A program made the position numbers and the translations under genes. A stretch of 64,000 nt of DNA from Chondrilla cf. caribensis (taxonomy: Eukaryota > Porifera > Demospongiae > Chondrillida > Chondrillidae), in NCBI GenBank assembly GCA_964020155.1, contig OZ026555.1:2429282-2493281 (forward strand). Reading direction: 5' to 3'. Below, piece after piece: positions 39,602 through 56,200 of this stretch. How positions within the stretch are numbered: position 1 is the first letter of the stretch; every line of letters starts with the position of its first letter. The notes under the pieces are model-generated. The model was not told where the DNA came from. It worked only from the letters and a program-made list of their open reading frames with translations, and made no database searches.

Positions 39602-39776
39602 CAGTCAAACCTCTACGTATATAGCAGCACTTTTCACAAGGACAGTCTCATACATAGCAACATGTCTTGTGAGCACAGATGTATCCACACACACAGTGAT
39701 TGTATTGGTTACAACAGTAAACTGGTTACAATGACAGGGAAAGTGAGGAACCAAGGGTGATGTTGTGGTCTGACTT
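39602..39776. mobile_element. Second MITE of the CAGTCAAACCTCT family
   Basis: Shares CAGTCAAACCTCT, the internal AAGGACAGTCTC and AACCAAGGGTGATGTTGTG with 38957-39118. The right end is degraded. Confidence 0.65.
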
Positions 39777-39936
39777 TACCAGTTCATTGAGGATCAGACC
39801 TTATTGAAACATTGGGGAGTGTCCCTTTTTCAGGAAGTGTGCATTGAATTGCATGTCACTGGAGGAAGCTGTGTACCAGTGTTACTGAGGGTGAAGCCAT
39901 AGTGAAACATTGTTGACACAATAATGTACCACTACA

Positions 39937-40150
39937 GGCCTCAACACAATAATGTACCACTACAGGCCTCAACACAATAATGTACCACTACAGGCCTCAA
40001 CACAATAATGTACCACTACAGGCCTCAACACAATAATGTACCACTACAGGCCTCAACACAATAATGTACCACTACAGGCCTCAACACAATAATGTACCAC
40101 TACAGGCCTCAACACAATAATGTACCACTACAGGCCTCAACACAATACAG
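39937..40150. repeat. 28-bp tandem repeat, about 7.5 units
   Basis: GGCCTCAACACAATAATGTA plus CCACTACA begins at 39937, 39965, 39993, 40021, 40049, 40077, 40105 and 40133. The units are almost identical, so the array is young. Confidence 0.95.
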
Positions 40151-40377
40151 CACAAAACATCCTACTGTGACCCAGACATTGGCAGGAGAGACCAGTGTGT
40201 CTCAACCTAACTATCACACCACACCTGACATGCTGGTCCAGACAGAACTCCTCCTCAGTTCTTCTCCTGGTGATTGTTTATACGTACCTTACAGGTGTGA
40301 AGTGTAACCAATCACATTTTATACACTACATTTAATTGCTACATACACTCCATACACATGTATCCACAGTCTGTATT

Positions 40378-40585
40378 GTACATATACATACACTGTATTG
40401 TGCACATATGTACATTGTATTGTATGTATCCGGTACACTGTATCATACTCACATCCATACACTGTATTGTGCACATATGTACATTGTATTGTATGTATCC
40501 GGTACACTGTATCATACTCACATCCATACACTGTATTGTGCACATATGTACACTGTATTGTATGTACTATCCAGTACACTGTATC
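40378..40585. repeat. 69-bp tandem repeat, three units
   Basis: Units start CACTGTATTGTGCACATATG and contain GTATGTATCCGGTACACTGT. Open frames here on both strands are repeat artefacts. Confidence 0.85.
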
Positions 40586-40934
40586 ATACACACATCTGTA
40601 CACTTCTCTGTGCTCAAATTGGTCTGCTGTTGTAGAGTACTTTTCCATGCAAACCACCTCAGGATCACTTTGCCACATTCACATGCTAACACTTCACATG
40701 ACTTCATTGTAACCAGGACTGGTGTGGTGCCGTGTATAGTGGTCCCATGGTGTTGTCTTGTTGTTTGTGTGAGAATATATCCAGTGATGTCCTCTACTTT
40801 CTGTGCCATGAACAGATTTAGGCATATACGTGTGTGCATATGTACATACTGCAGTTACTGTGTGGTGTGTGTACACTGTTGCTAGTTGACCTTCATTATA
40901 TACCAATCGATGTCTGTAGAGTTCAATCGGATTA
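40586..40934. other. Unassigned spacer
   Basis: A minus-strand open frame (40839-40567, KVEDITGYILTQTTRQHHGT) is present, but nothing supports it as a gene. Confidence 0.3.
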
Positions 40935-41755
40935 TGAGAATAACTACATACGTATGTGGATTTATATGTGTACATATCTACAAATGAAAACACAATACAC
41001 TGATAATGTCACTGTACATGGATGTATACTACAATGTTGTAGGAGTTCACCGTATGCATGTACATATACATACATGTATGCAGCTTTCTATTGGACACAC
41101 ATACCTACATATTCATGTACATGTGTGCAGTCGTGTACATATAATATTATACATATGTACATGTGGGCAGTACTATACTGTACATTGCGTGTGAAGGAGT
41201 GGAAGGTATTAGACATGTTTGTTGTAAGTTAGATTTCTTGGACTATTTTTGAACATGTTTTATGGTCAGTACAAGTTAATTTTCAGTTTTGTATCATTTG
41301 TACTGATGAAGTCCACGATGGACCAAACGTTGCACAGTTGAATAATAATTGTGCGAAATCACGGGGAACATAAATGCTGACAAATATAGACATGTCCAAC
41401 AATAGTCCAATAAATCATCTAATTTGTATATACAGTAAGGTATTCATACTCACTGTACATGTACATAATTATGTGGAGATGTGTGAATTGGGGTTTAGGT
41501 CCTTTAGTAGGCACTGTCCATACATATGTATATTCATGTATTACATGTGAATATGAACACATGCACAACTCTGTGTGTATATGAATATTTGTCCATACAT
41601 GCAGTATGTATGGAGTTGGCCTTCTCTCAACTCACTCATGGCTCTTTTATGATACTTTAGTCTTGTGCAGTCGAGTGTTCCAGTGATCCTAGTACATAGA
41701 CCAGTGGTCCACAGACTTCATCACAGAAGTGTTGGAGATGATAGAGGATCCTCCA
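40935..41755. repeat. Segmental duplicate of 37560-38215, right copy
   Basis: See 37560-38215. This copy leads into the intact SPIN90-like exon and includes an extra hammerhead-like relic (about 41230-41420) absent from the left copy. Confidence 0.75.
41303..41329 (+). ncRNA. Degenerate hammerhead-ribozyme-like core
   Basis: CTGATGA, stem-loop AGTCC ACGAT GGAC, then CAAACG. This is the hammerhead layout with the G of GAAA replaced by C, so it is presumably inactive. Confidence 0.4.
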
Positions 41756-42444
41756 TCTTGTGACACTGACGATCAGGTACCAGATGCTCTTGTCAATGTT
41801 GTGCTGAGCTTCAACCAACACTTCACAGGTCAGTGGATGGTCTCACCACCAGCAGGTGTTGTTGTGTTTACACGTTCCAACTACAAACACAAAACACCTC
41901 TATTACCTGTGTGTGTGGAACACATAACACAGGAAATCTGTCTCCTTGTGAGACTGTTCAGTAGAATGCACACTACTGCAGGTGACAGGTCTGCACCAGG
42001 TGTGCAGGCCCTGTTGCTGGCCTCAGCTGTGTCACAGTTACTGGTCACCCTCACTTGACTACATGATCCACACATACGTGTGTACCTCACATCAACATAT
42101 GTTCTATCACTCCCACTGTGTGTATTCACAGGTGCACTTGTGTATCTGTGTGTGTGTATCTGTCTGTGCGTTATACAATTTTATTCAATTCTCCTCGACA
42201 AATACATACATACGTAGCTACACACTCACTACCTCTCACTCTCCTCCTGTAGCTACACACTTACTACCTCTCACTGCTCCACAAACTGATTGGCAGTACA
42301 GACTATGGAGAATCTCTTCACAGAAGGGATGAGTTGACTGCTTGTCTCAGTCAAATCTTTTCAGAAGAAGAAGAATTTAAAGAAGACAAGAAAATAGTGA
42401 ATCAAATTTGGAAGGATTTTCCTCAGTTTGTGTCATCAACTTAG
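41700..42444 (+). CDS. SPIN90/NCKIPSD-like protein, C-terminal exons
   Basis: Exon 41700-41828 encodes WSTDFITEVLEMIEDPPSCD and then VPDALVNVVLSFNQHFTG. Last exon 42253-42444 encodes LHTYYLSLLHKLIGSTDYGE, then RRDELTACLSQIFSEEEEF and IVNQIWKDFPQFVSST before TAG. The two blocks match the armadillo-like C-terminal region of SPIN90 (an Nck/Arp2/3-binding actin regulator) in order and motif (xxLxNxxLxxNxHx; YLSLxHxxxxxTxY; xxLxxxLxxIxxEEE). The phases of the two exons do not fit each other, and the segment normally between them (containing a run of leucines followed by N-R) is not visible in 41829-42252, so at least one exon is missed or lost. No upstream exons were identified. Confidence 0.55.
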
Positions 42445-43510
42445 AGAAACAACTGTAGCCACTGCAGCTGTGCTAGATGGTCATTTGTAAAGAATTGTTT
42501 ATTGTGTATAGCCAGTGTAATTGTAGCTATCCGTTATGTTTTGGCGTACAATACGTATTACTTTTAACTACTATCAGTCATACAGTGTATTATACAGATT
42601 TCTGCAATGTACATATTGTGTCTATAGAAGATTTTAATAATTTTAAACGTACATAAAATGAATGTTTGTAAATATTATGTATCAAATGAGTAAAAGGGTC
42701 CGTACTTAATCAACAATGACATTAACTAATTTTATTGTATATATATTATAATTATTTTTATACAATGTCATATGATTGTTTATACATAACATATATAATA
42801 ATACTCCAATGCACGTGACTTTATAATAATTACTGCATATTATAATGTAATACTTCTTTAGAGCCTCATGATCGATCAAAAGACACACCAAACTGTGCAT
42901 GCGCATGTATTCCTCATACTTATTATCATTACATACTGTGTACATGGTGCAATTACCAGCCATATAATAGTGTGCGACATTGTGCTATTATATCAAGACC
43001 AAGTAAAATTTAATATAGAAGTATACATGTACCGACAGAGCTACGTATACATATATTATAATATGCAGGGTATATATAACATTATTGTTCCTATAGTACA
43101 AGTCTTATGCATAATGGTATTAAATATTATACAAAATTGATGAATATTATGTCATACGGATATTATAATATTATAATTATGAACCACTTGTATTATACTA
43201 TATAATATATATGACCAAGCATGCCGTTTATATACGTTTGTATATCAGCTAGTTACATAAAATGGATAAGTATGACTTATAGTGAAACACATACAGTATA
43301 CACACAGCATATTAATTTTATCGACATGGTCATGACGTCCACAAACAAACAATAATTGAACAATATTATTTACATTGAAAAAAAAAATAATAAAGATAAT
43401 AATAGTAATAATAAAACTAATAATAAAAATGAATTAACAGAGCTATGATAGGTAACTCAGAGATGCACGGCAGTAAACCATGACATGTGACTAAACACAG
43501 ACCAAATAGT
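42445..43510. other. AT-rich intergenic DNA
   Basis: 3' flank of the SPIN90-like gene. Nothing else is recognised. Confidence 0.6.
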
Positions 43511-43909
43511 CCTGGTGTACACTGTCCTGACGGTCCTGGTGTACACTGTACTGACGGTCCTGGTGTACACTGTCCTGACAGTCCTGGTGTACACTGTCCT
43601 GATGGACCTGGTGTACACTGTCCTGACGGTCCTGGTGTACACTGCCCTGATGGTCCTGGTGTACACTGTCCTGACGGTCCTGGTGTACACTGTCCTGATG
43701 GTCCTGGTGTACACTGTCCTGACGGTCCTTGTGTACACTGTCCTGACGGTCCTGGTGTACACTGTCCTGACGGTCCTGGTGTACACTGTCCTGATGGTCC
43801 TGGTGTACACTGTCCTGACGGTCCTGGTGTACACTGTCCTGACGGTCCTGGTATACACTGTACTGACGGTCCTGGTGTACACTGTCCTGACGGTCCTGGT
43901 GTACACTGT
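43511..43909. repeat. 24-bp minisatellite, 16.6 units without indels
   Basis: CCTGGTGTACACTGTCCTGA plus CGGT repeats with exact 24-bp spacing from 43511 to 43895. Because 24 is divisible by 3 and the unit lacks stops, five long open frames appear on both strands. None has other support for coding. Confidence 0.95.
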
Positions 43910-44395
43910 GTGAAAGCTCTAGATTGATATTGCATGACCTGTGGTATGGATGAAGTGTCGCATGAAAATAACAACGATGACTGGTGTACACCAGGTACTG
44001 TGTGTACATATAGTACACACATTAGGGCATGAAGCCACATGAATTAGTTATGTAAGGACATGTGTATGGTAAACATTGTTTAGTGTGATCCCGCAAATGT
44101 AGAACACGTAAAGTACATAAGAACTTGGATTCAGTTGAACCTCTATTAAAGGACACTGTGAATGAAGGACAAAGTGGAAATGACCTGCATAATAAAGGGC
44201 AAACTTTATCACAAAAAGTGGACTTTGTTATTATGCTAACAAGTGTCATCTCTAAAGAGTGGACGATCACTCTACAGTGAACAAAATGGCTGGTATCCAT
44301 GTGTCCTTTATTAAGAGGCCCTGCTGTGGCCAAACTTGAAAGCACTCCCAATATACCAAACTGACTACAATAGGACATATACTGAAGTACTCACT

Positions 44396-50276
<5,881 letters not shown>

Positions 50277-50809
50277 CTACAAGTAGATGTGTACTAACAA
50301 TGAAGACACTGCATGAGATGTCACAATATGTACATTGACTATAGTAGTGACAAGGGGTAGTAAAACATTGTCAACAATATAATGTATATCTACTGCAACA
50401 GAACAATGGTGAACACATGCAGTGGGAACAGAGCATATCGTGTGTCATGTGATATAAAACAGGAGTACATTGTATTTCTTTATATTTCGATTACTGTCCC
50501 TTTCTGTTGGTCCAAATGATTGTTCTTAAATGATTTTGTTTTGCTATTATCAATTTTATTATGTACAATACGTATACATACAGTACATGTCAAAGACAAC
50601 TCTCACTATTACTTGTAATCATGCAACATTGTCTAGTGTCATTGCACATTATAACAAATAATAATTATTGTTACACTTATACAAAAAAGATGGGTTAGGT
50701 CACACAAGATTATGCACAATCACTTGCACTATTTATACATACTGTACATACATACACGTATATTTGAGTATACTATTATTACTACTGGATGGACCCATCC
50801 CAACCTCAG

Positions 50810-51105
50810 GTACTATCGAGCCATCAGGAGAGCTGATGAGGAGAGAGTAGAGTGGAGCAAAGAGTGTTGGAGAGAGAAGAGGAGTTTGACAATTGATGTC
50901 ATTTTAACAGACACAACAAGAGAGGGAAGAAAGGTTAGCCAAGGAAAATCAAGGCCCTACCCAAGCACCCCCTCAACATTCATGCATGGGTTGGTATTGC
51001 AATAAGAGGAAGTGTTGAAATTGTAATGTTTACAGGAGGTCTGACAGCAATGAGGTATGCTAAGATCCTGGATGCTGTACTGGTTTCCTCTGCTGGATCA
51101 CAGTA
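50810..51105 (+). pseudogene. Tc1/mariner-type transposase remnant, copy 2
   Basis: Duplicate of 5857-6150 with the same frameshift between RRADEERVEWSKECW and HAWVGIAIRGSVEIVMFTG, so it was already dead when duplicated. Confidence 0.65.
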
Positions 51106-51243
51106 TGCAGGAGACCACTAATTACATTAAGACAGAGATCCCAAACATACAGCACTGATGTAAAGTAATGCACCCTGTCACACATGTGACACACGCATGT
51201 ACCATGTGTGTACACGATCTAAGAAACATATTCGGGGTGTATA

Positions 51244-51811
51244 CCGCAGTATCCGCAAGTTTTTGCATGACTAAATTTGCAAATGAACAAATGTTCGCAT
51301 TTTATTTTCGCTAATGGACATAGCTTATTTTATATTATAGTATACACGTTATAAACAGTATTGAATAGAGATGGAAAATGGCAGTTGACTCCTTTGATTT
51401 GTTTAGTAGCGTACACAGATATCGCGTATCTGGCAACTTTAGCCTTCTTTTTGGCTGAAAAGGTCAGTACACCCCATGGTTTCCACCTGAAGTCTTCAGT
51501 TTCTTTGCTGCATTCTTAAATTCTCATAATAATCAAGAAAGCCACTTCCATTATTGACTTGACTGGAATTAGCCTCACTCCCAGGAGTCTCGAAATGACA
51601 CTTGATGTCCTTTGCCATACTGTTCAGAAACGAGTCGAGAAAGATCTAGCGCATATACAGTATACAAAGTAAACTAGTTATACGTAACATATTTCTATTG
51701 TAGTGAATATGTTGTTGAGTGTGGTTAAATTTGAATTTTTATCTTCGCGAATTTTACATCAATTGTGAAATTTGCAAAAAATTAGTCCTTCAACAATTAT
51801 GGAGAGTATGG
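51244..51811. mobile_element. Inverted-repeat MITE flanked by TA, copy 2
   Basis: Duplicate of 6291-6868. The end reads CCGCAGTATCCGCAAGTTTTTG, and GTATGG precedes the right-hand TA. Confidence 0.6.
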
Positions 51812-52503
51812 TAGTACATACCTTTATGTGCACATAATAGTATATATTATTAATAGGTTGGTGAGTCCATTTGTGTGACATTTTCAAGTTTATCTTATTT
51901 CACTCGGCTGAGAACCATGTTTCTAAACACAGAAGGAAGGTCCATTGAAGAGATCTTTGTTATGTGAAGAAGGTGTCAATACCACAAAGGATACCATGTA
52001 TAGATGGATTTACTGCTTCTAATCTTTGCGACCAACTATCTCCATGCCGAATATTTTATTATAAATTATAAATTCTTCCATGGAATTTGGGTTCATTGTC
52101 TCTTCTGACAGCAATATCCTCTTTGTTCACAATGTGCTTCATGGTTATTTGGGTTTCTTCTTACTTTGATTCAATCCATCTTTAGTTACTGAAATTTCGT
52201 TCTTCGACACTGTGTGTGTACTATAGCTTATAGAGACTGTATGGCTAGGGTTTCATATACGGCCAATTTCCTCAATTCTTCGAAGTGCAAATCATACAGC
52301 ATACAGTGTTAATGTGTGTCCATTAAAACGTGTGAAGTAATGTACATATGCGCATACAATCGTCTCCCATGCTCATCACACGTCTTTAGGTATCACTACT
52401 TCCAATCAGTACTGTATCTCTCGGTACATTTTACAACACTTAAAAAGAGTACTTCAATTAGTTCATCAATTGGACACTAGCTAGATACTCCAGATTGAAA
52501 ACG

Positions 52504-52558
52504 TTCCATTCATTGCATAGCCATGTTTGGTAGAGAAGTGGCTATGTAATGAATGGAA
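52504..52558. other. 20-bp stem hairpin, copy 2
   Basis: Same structure as 7560-7614 with one C-to-T change in the right arm and one change in the loop. Confidence 0.85.
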
Positions 52559-53104
52559 ACCCACCAGTTGAGAGGATCTGAAAGAGGAAATATACAAGTA
52601 CTGGGCAGGACTAAACCAACTGTGTGCTTAAATGATTCTACCTTGATGTCCAACAATAAGATGAACAGTGATTAAACAACACTTCACTATATGGGATGTG
52701 TCCGCTATTGTTAGTTAGCTTCAGGTACATGGAAGTACACAGATGGTAATACGTGCACCAGCAGGTGGCAGTTGCAATACTTCCGGACAGTACTGCATAT
52801 AGTCGTAGGAACAGAACATTTATCAATAATTCTTTGATGGAGATGTCAAACACAGGTGTAATATATACTTCACATTTATCTCTGGTTAAATCCCTTTCTT
52901 TTCAAATTGCAGCAAACTATCATCAATCAATTACTGCAAGATACAGCAAATTTAGAAACACAATGTAGCTTATAATCAAAACTTCATATCGTAACAGCTT
53001 TCAGTGGTACAACCAATGCCCAGCTGTACAATGATTATGTCAAAAATTAACAGTAACATCCAATATAATATACACCAAGTAGTAATACACTAGTGATCAC
53101 TTAC

Positions 53105-53223
53105 AGGAGATCCAATCTCCATCTTCACTGTTTTACACTTGCATTGTGACCATGCTTCACACAATCCCTTCTCATCCACTGGAGTGTTGTCCTGGTCAGG
53201 AAAGATGAGATGTAATGGGACAA
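53105..53223 (-). CDS. NLR gene 2, L exon, last module
   Basis: Encodes [20 protein letters not shown] then [19 protein letters not shown]. Counterpart of 8271-8153. Confidence 0.75.
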
Positions 53224-56200
53224 CTTAATAAATCATGTCATCTTGTTCACAACTCACTGACAAACATTCCTCATAACATTGAAGGCATCTAATCTATTAT
53301 CATACGGTATACTAATTCTACCAGATAAAGGGTGACAATACTAAAGGGGAAGGCAGTTGTGGGTAACTGCTGAAATGTTATTGTTCTTGGAAAATGAACT
53401 GATGCTGGATTTACTACTAGATCTCCATGTATGGTTGATTAGATTTATTGTGTTAAGTAGGCTTTGTGTACTTTATCATTTTGGAAAATGCTTTTTGAAT
53501 GTACTTTAAAAATACTTTCTTAACTTTATATGGTAACAGTTACACAATTAAACGTGACAATTCATCAACCGCCAGCATGTAGTCCAGAAGCAAATGATAA
53601 GACCTTGCTGTCCACCCACAAAAGTTGACACTATTACCTTATGTCCAGGTATGGTTGATTAGATTTATTGTGTACTTTATCATTTGGAAAATGCTTTTAG
53701 AATGTACTTTCTACTTAATTACCTTCAGTCAGTACTGTTACAGGGTTTACATAATTCAGAGGCTGTAATAGAGAGCTAACAATGTATACTATTTGTAATA
53801 ACAGGCATGCTTGAAAGTGTGGGAACTGCAAAGACCATAAGTAGCTACGATATAGAGGCTTTGGGTCGAAATACAGGAATAATATATACATTCTGCTGAA
53901 TAATTTTATGTTGATGAGATTCAAATGTATAGATGTAGGTGCACGGTGGATGTATAACCAGACAGAATGATACTATCATGGTGAGGTTGTACAATATTCA
54001 GGAGTTCCAGCTCTTTCTATACAGTACACTGAACTTACACCAGTCAACGTCATGGTAACATTGAGTTCCTCTAAATCCTCAGCACCTGGCACTCCACAGA
54101 GGATTGCTGCCCACTCTGCTGGAGAGAGATACAATCTCAACTGACTTGTGAGACGTGGAACCAGTAACAGCTTCAGTGAAGACATCCATGATTCATCATA
54201 TTCTGTGATAAAAATGGACAAAATAACAAAAATGAATGACTACAGATTTTGAATAGATCATAAATAGCTTTAAAGGATCCAGTACATCCCATGCTCAAAG
54301 TGGTAATACAAACACAAACATTTTTTAGATCCTAAAAATAAGACATTGCTTCAACACACACTCATGTACATACGTATTGTAGAGAATCATGTACATAGGT
54401 TTGTGTAAAGGTTTAATTGTTGTTCTTATGAGTGATGTTTGTTCATGATTTGTTGCAAGCATGCTCAGTGTGTCAGTCAGACATGTGTATTTCAGAAGTG
54501 AATAATGAGTGAAATGTGTACAAGTTGATAGTAGGCCAGTATGCAGTTAGGTTACCATACTACAGTAATTTGGTAATGAGAATCGGAACAGCTTTCATTT
54601 TGTTGTATGTTGTTGTGAACTACTGTGGCCTATTGGGACCAAGTAATTGGAGATAAATAAGGAGGTCGTGTACTAGAGAATGTTGAGCACAGTAAGTGGG
54701 CACCACCCATTGTCCCTGTTCCTGAGAAGAGCAGGAAGTTTTGAGTAACTACATCAAAAGCACTGTGGGATTACTAGAATGAGAGCAATTGATAGGAGTT
54801 ATGTCTGATGGCCAGTGATGGACAAACAGATTGAGGAGCTAGCTCAGTTGTGGTTTAAGTGTGTCTCATGTAAGAGCATACCAGCTGTAGCTACACTGCA
54901 CCTGTGGGTATGGCCAGACAACTCATGGCAACGTGGACATCTGGATTTCGTAGGGCCATTTCAGAATAAGAAGTTTCCGATTTTGGTAGATGTTCATTCA
55001 TATTGGCCGGAGGTGGTAGAAATGTGGAATATTACTTGTGAGAAGACTGTTGAAGTGTTACAATTCCATTACCAACAGGTATTAGAAATTGAGAAAAGAT
55101 TTAGGGATGAACTCCACAAAAGTGGAAAAATATTAAGCTAAAATGGTAGCCAGGCAGGCAGCCACACAATTGGAACCCTGTATTACAATCTCAACATCAA
55201 CAGCAGCAGACAGTGTACTGGGTATATTGCATATGCAATTCCAGTGGTTGATGTTGGGATGGTTGTAGTCCAATTTGGAGGATGCTATTGAAATTCAGAG
55301 GACCAGAGTCTCCGTATTCAGAGGACCAAAGTCTCCATATTAACATCACTACAGCCCCTAGATAATCGATGCTATTGATTTGGTAATGGCTTATGAACAT
55401 TGCTCCCCATTCAAAACATATGCAAGAAATTGGGGGAAAGAATTGGTGAAAGAATGGCTATTTGAGAGTAAATGAATTCAAAAAAATTCCATAGAGTACT
55501 ACAATCAGACAAGCTGAGGACACACTAAAGGCTTGTTTTAAATTTTACATAATTTTACACTATTGTTGGGTCCTAATTATGTCTACATCTACAATTTTCG
55601 CAAGAAAAACAAGACTGAGCACTCAACTCCTAGTGCACACATGCAGGGTGAATATGTCTACATGGTCAATGTCCATTGAAGTCAGTAGCAAAAGAGCTAT
55701 CATACATGTCAACAGTATGACAGGTTGAAGTGTGTCAACTTACCACAGGAACAGTCATAGCTGCAGTCAATCACCAAGTACTGTACATTTTGGCATAATG
55801 ATATTCCCTTCAGCAGTGCCCTTACAAGAGACTTCATTAGCTCAGTCCACTCTTTCTACAAGTGACCAAATGTAATATGTACAAGAAATAAACACAATAT
55901 CCACACAATGGAACACATGAGAGACAACAAACATTAATTCACAGTCTACTGATGTGAGTTAGGGCCAAATAAAGAACATATTTTGAAGCTGATCGATGTA
56001 ATTAGTCCAAGATCCTGACAGATGAGGAGAGATCCAAGGGGTCAGTTAAAGTACAGGTTAAATGCATTTATTTATACTTCTATATATAATCATAATTAAT
56101 ATACGGTACTAATCATATAAAACTGAACGTTCTACGGGTACGGAACGGGCGTACCCATGCCCGTTCTGTACCCGTGCCCACTAAGTGGGAACGGCCGTTT

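Noticed and set aside
43417..44040. 207-codon minus-strand frame with QCTPGPSG repeats
   Set aside because: Minisatellite artefact. Open on both strands equally.
43931..44060. Possible CRISPR or other prokaryotic array in the repeat-rich region
   Set aside because: Repeats are head-to-tail without spacers, and the window is clearly eukaryotic.
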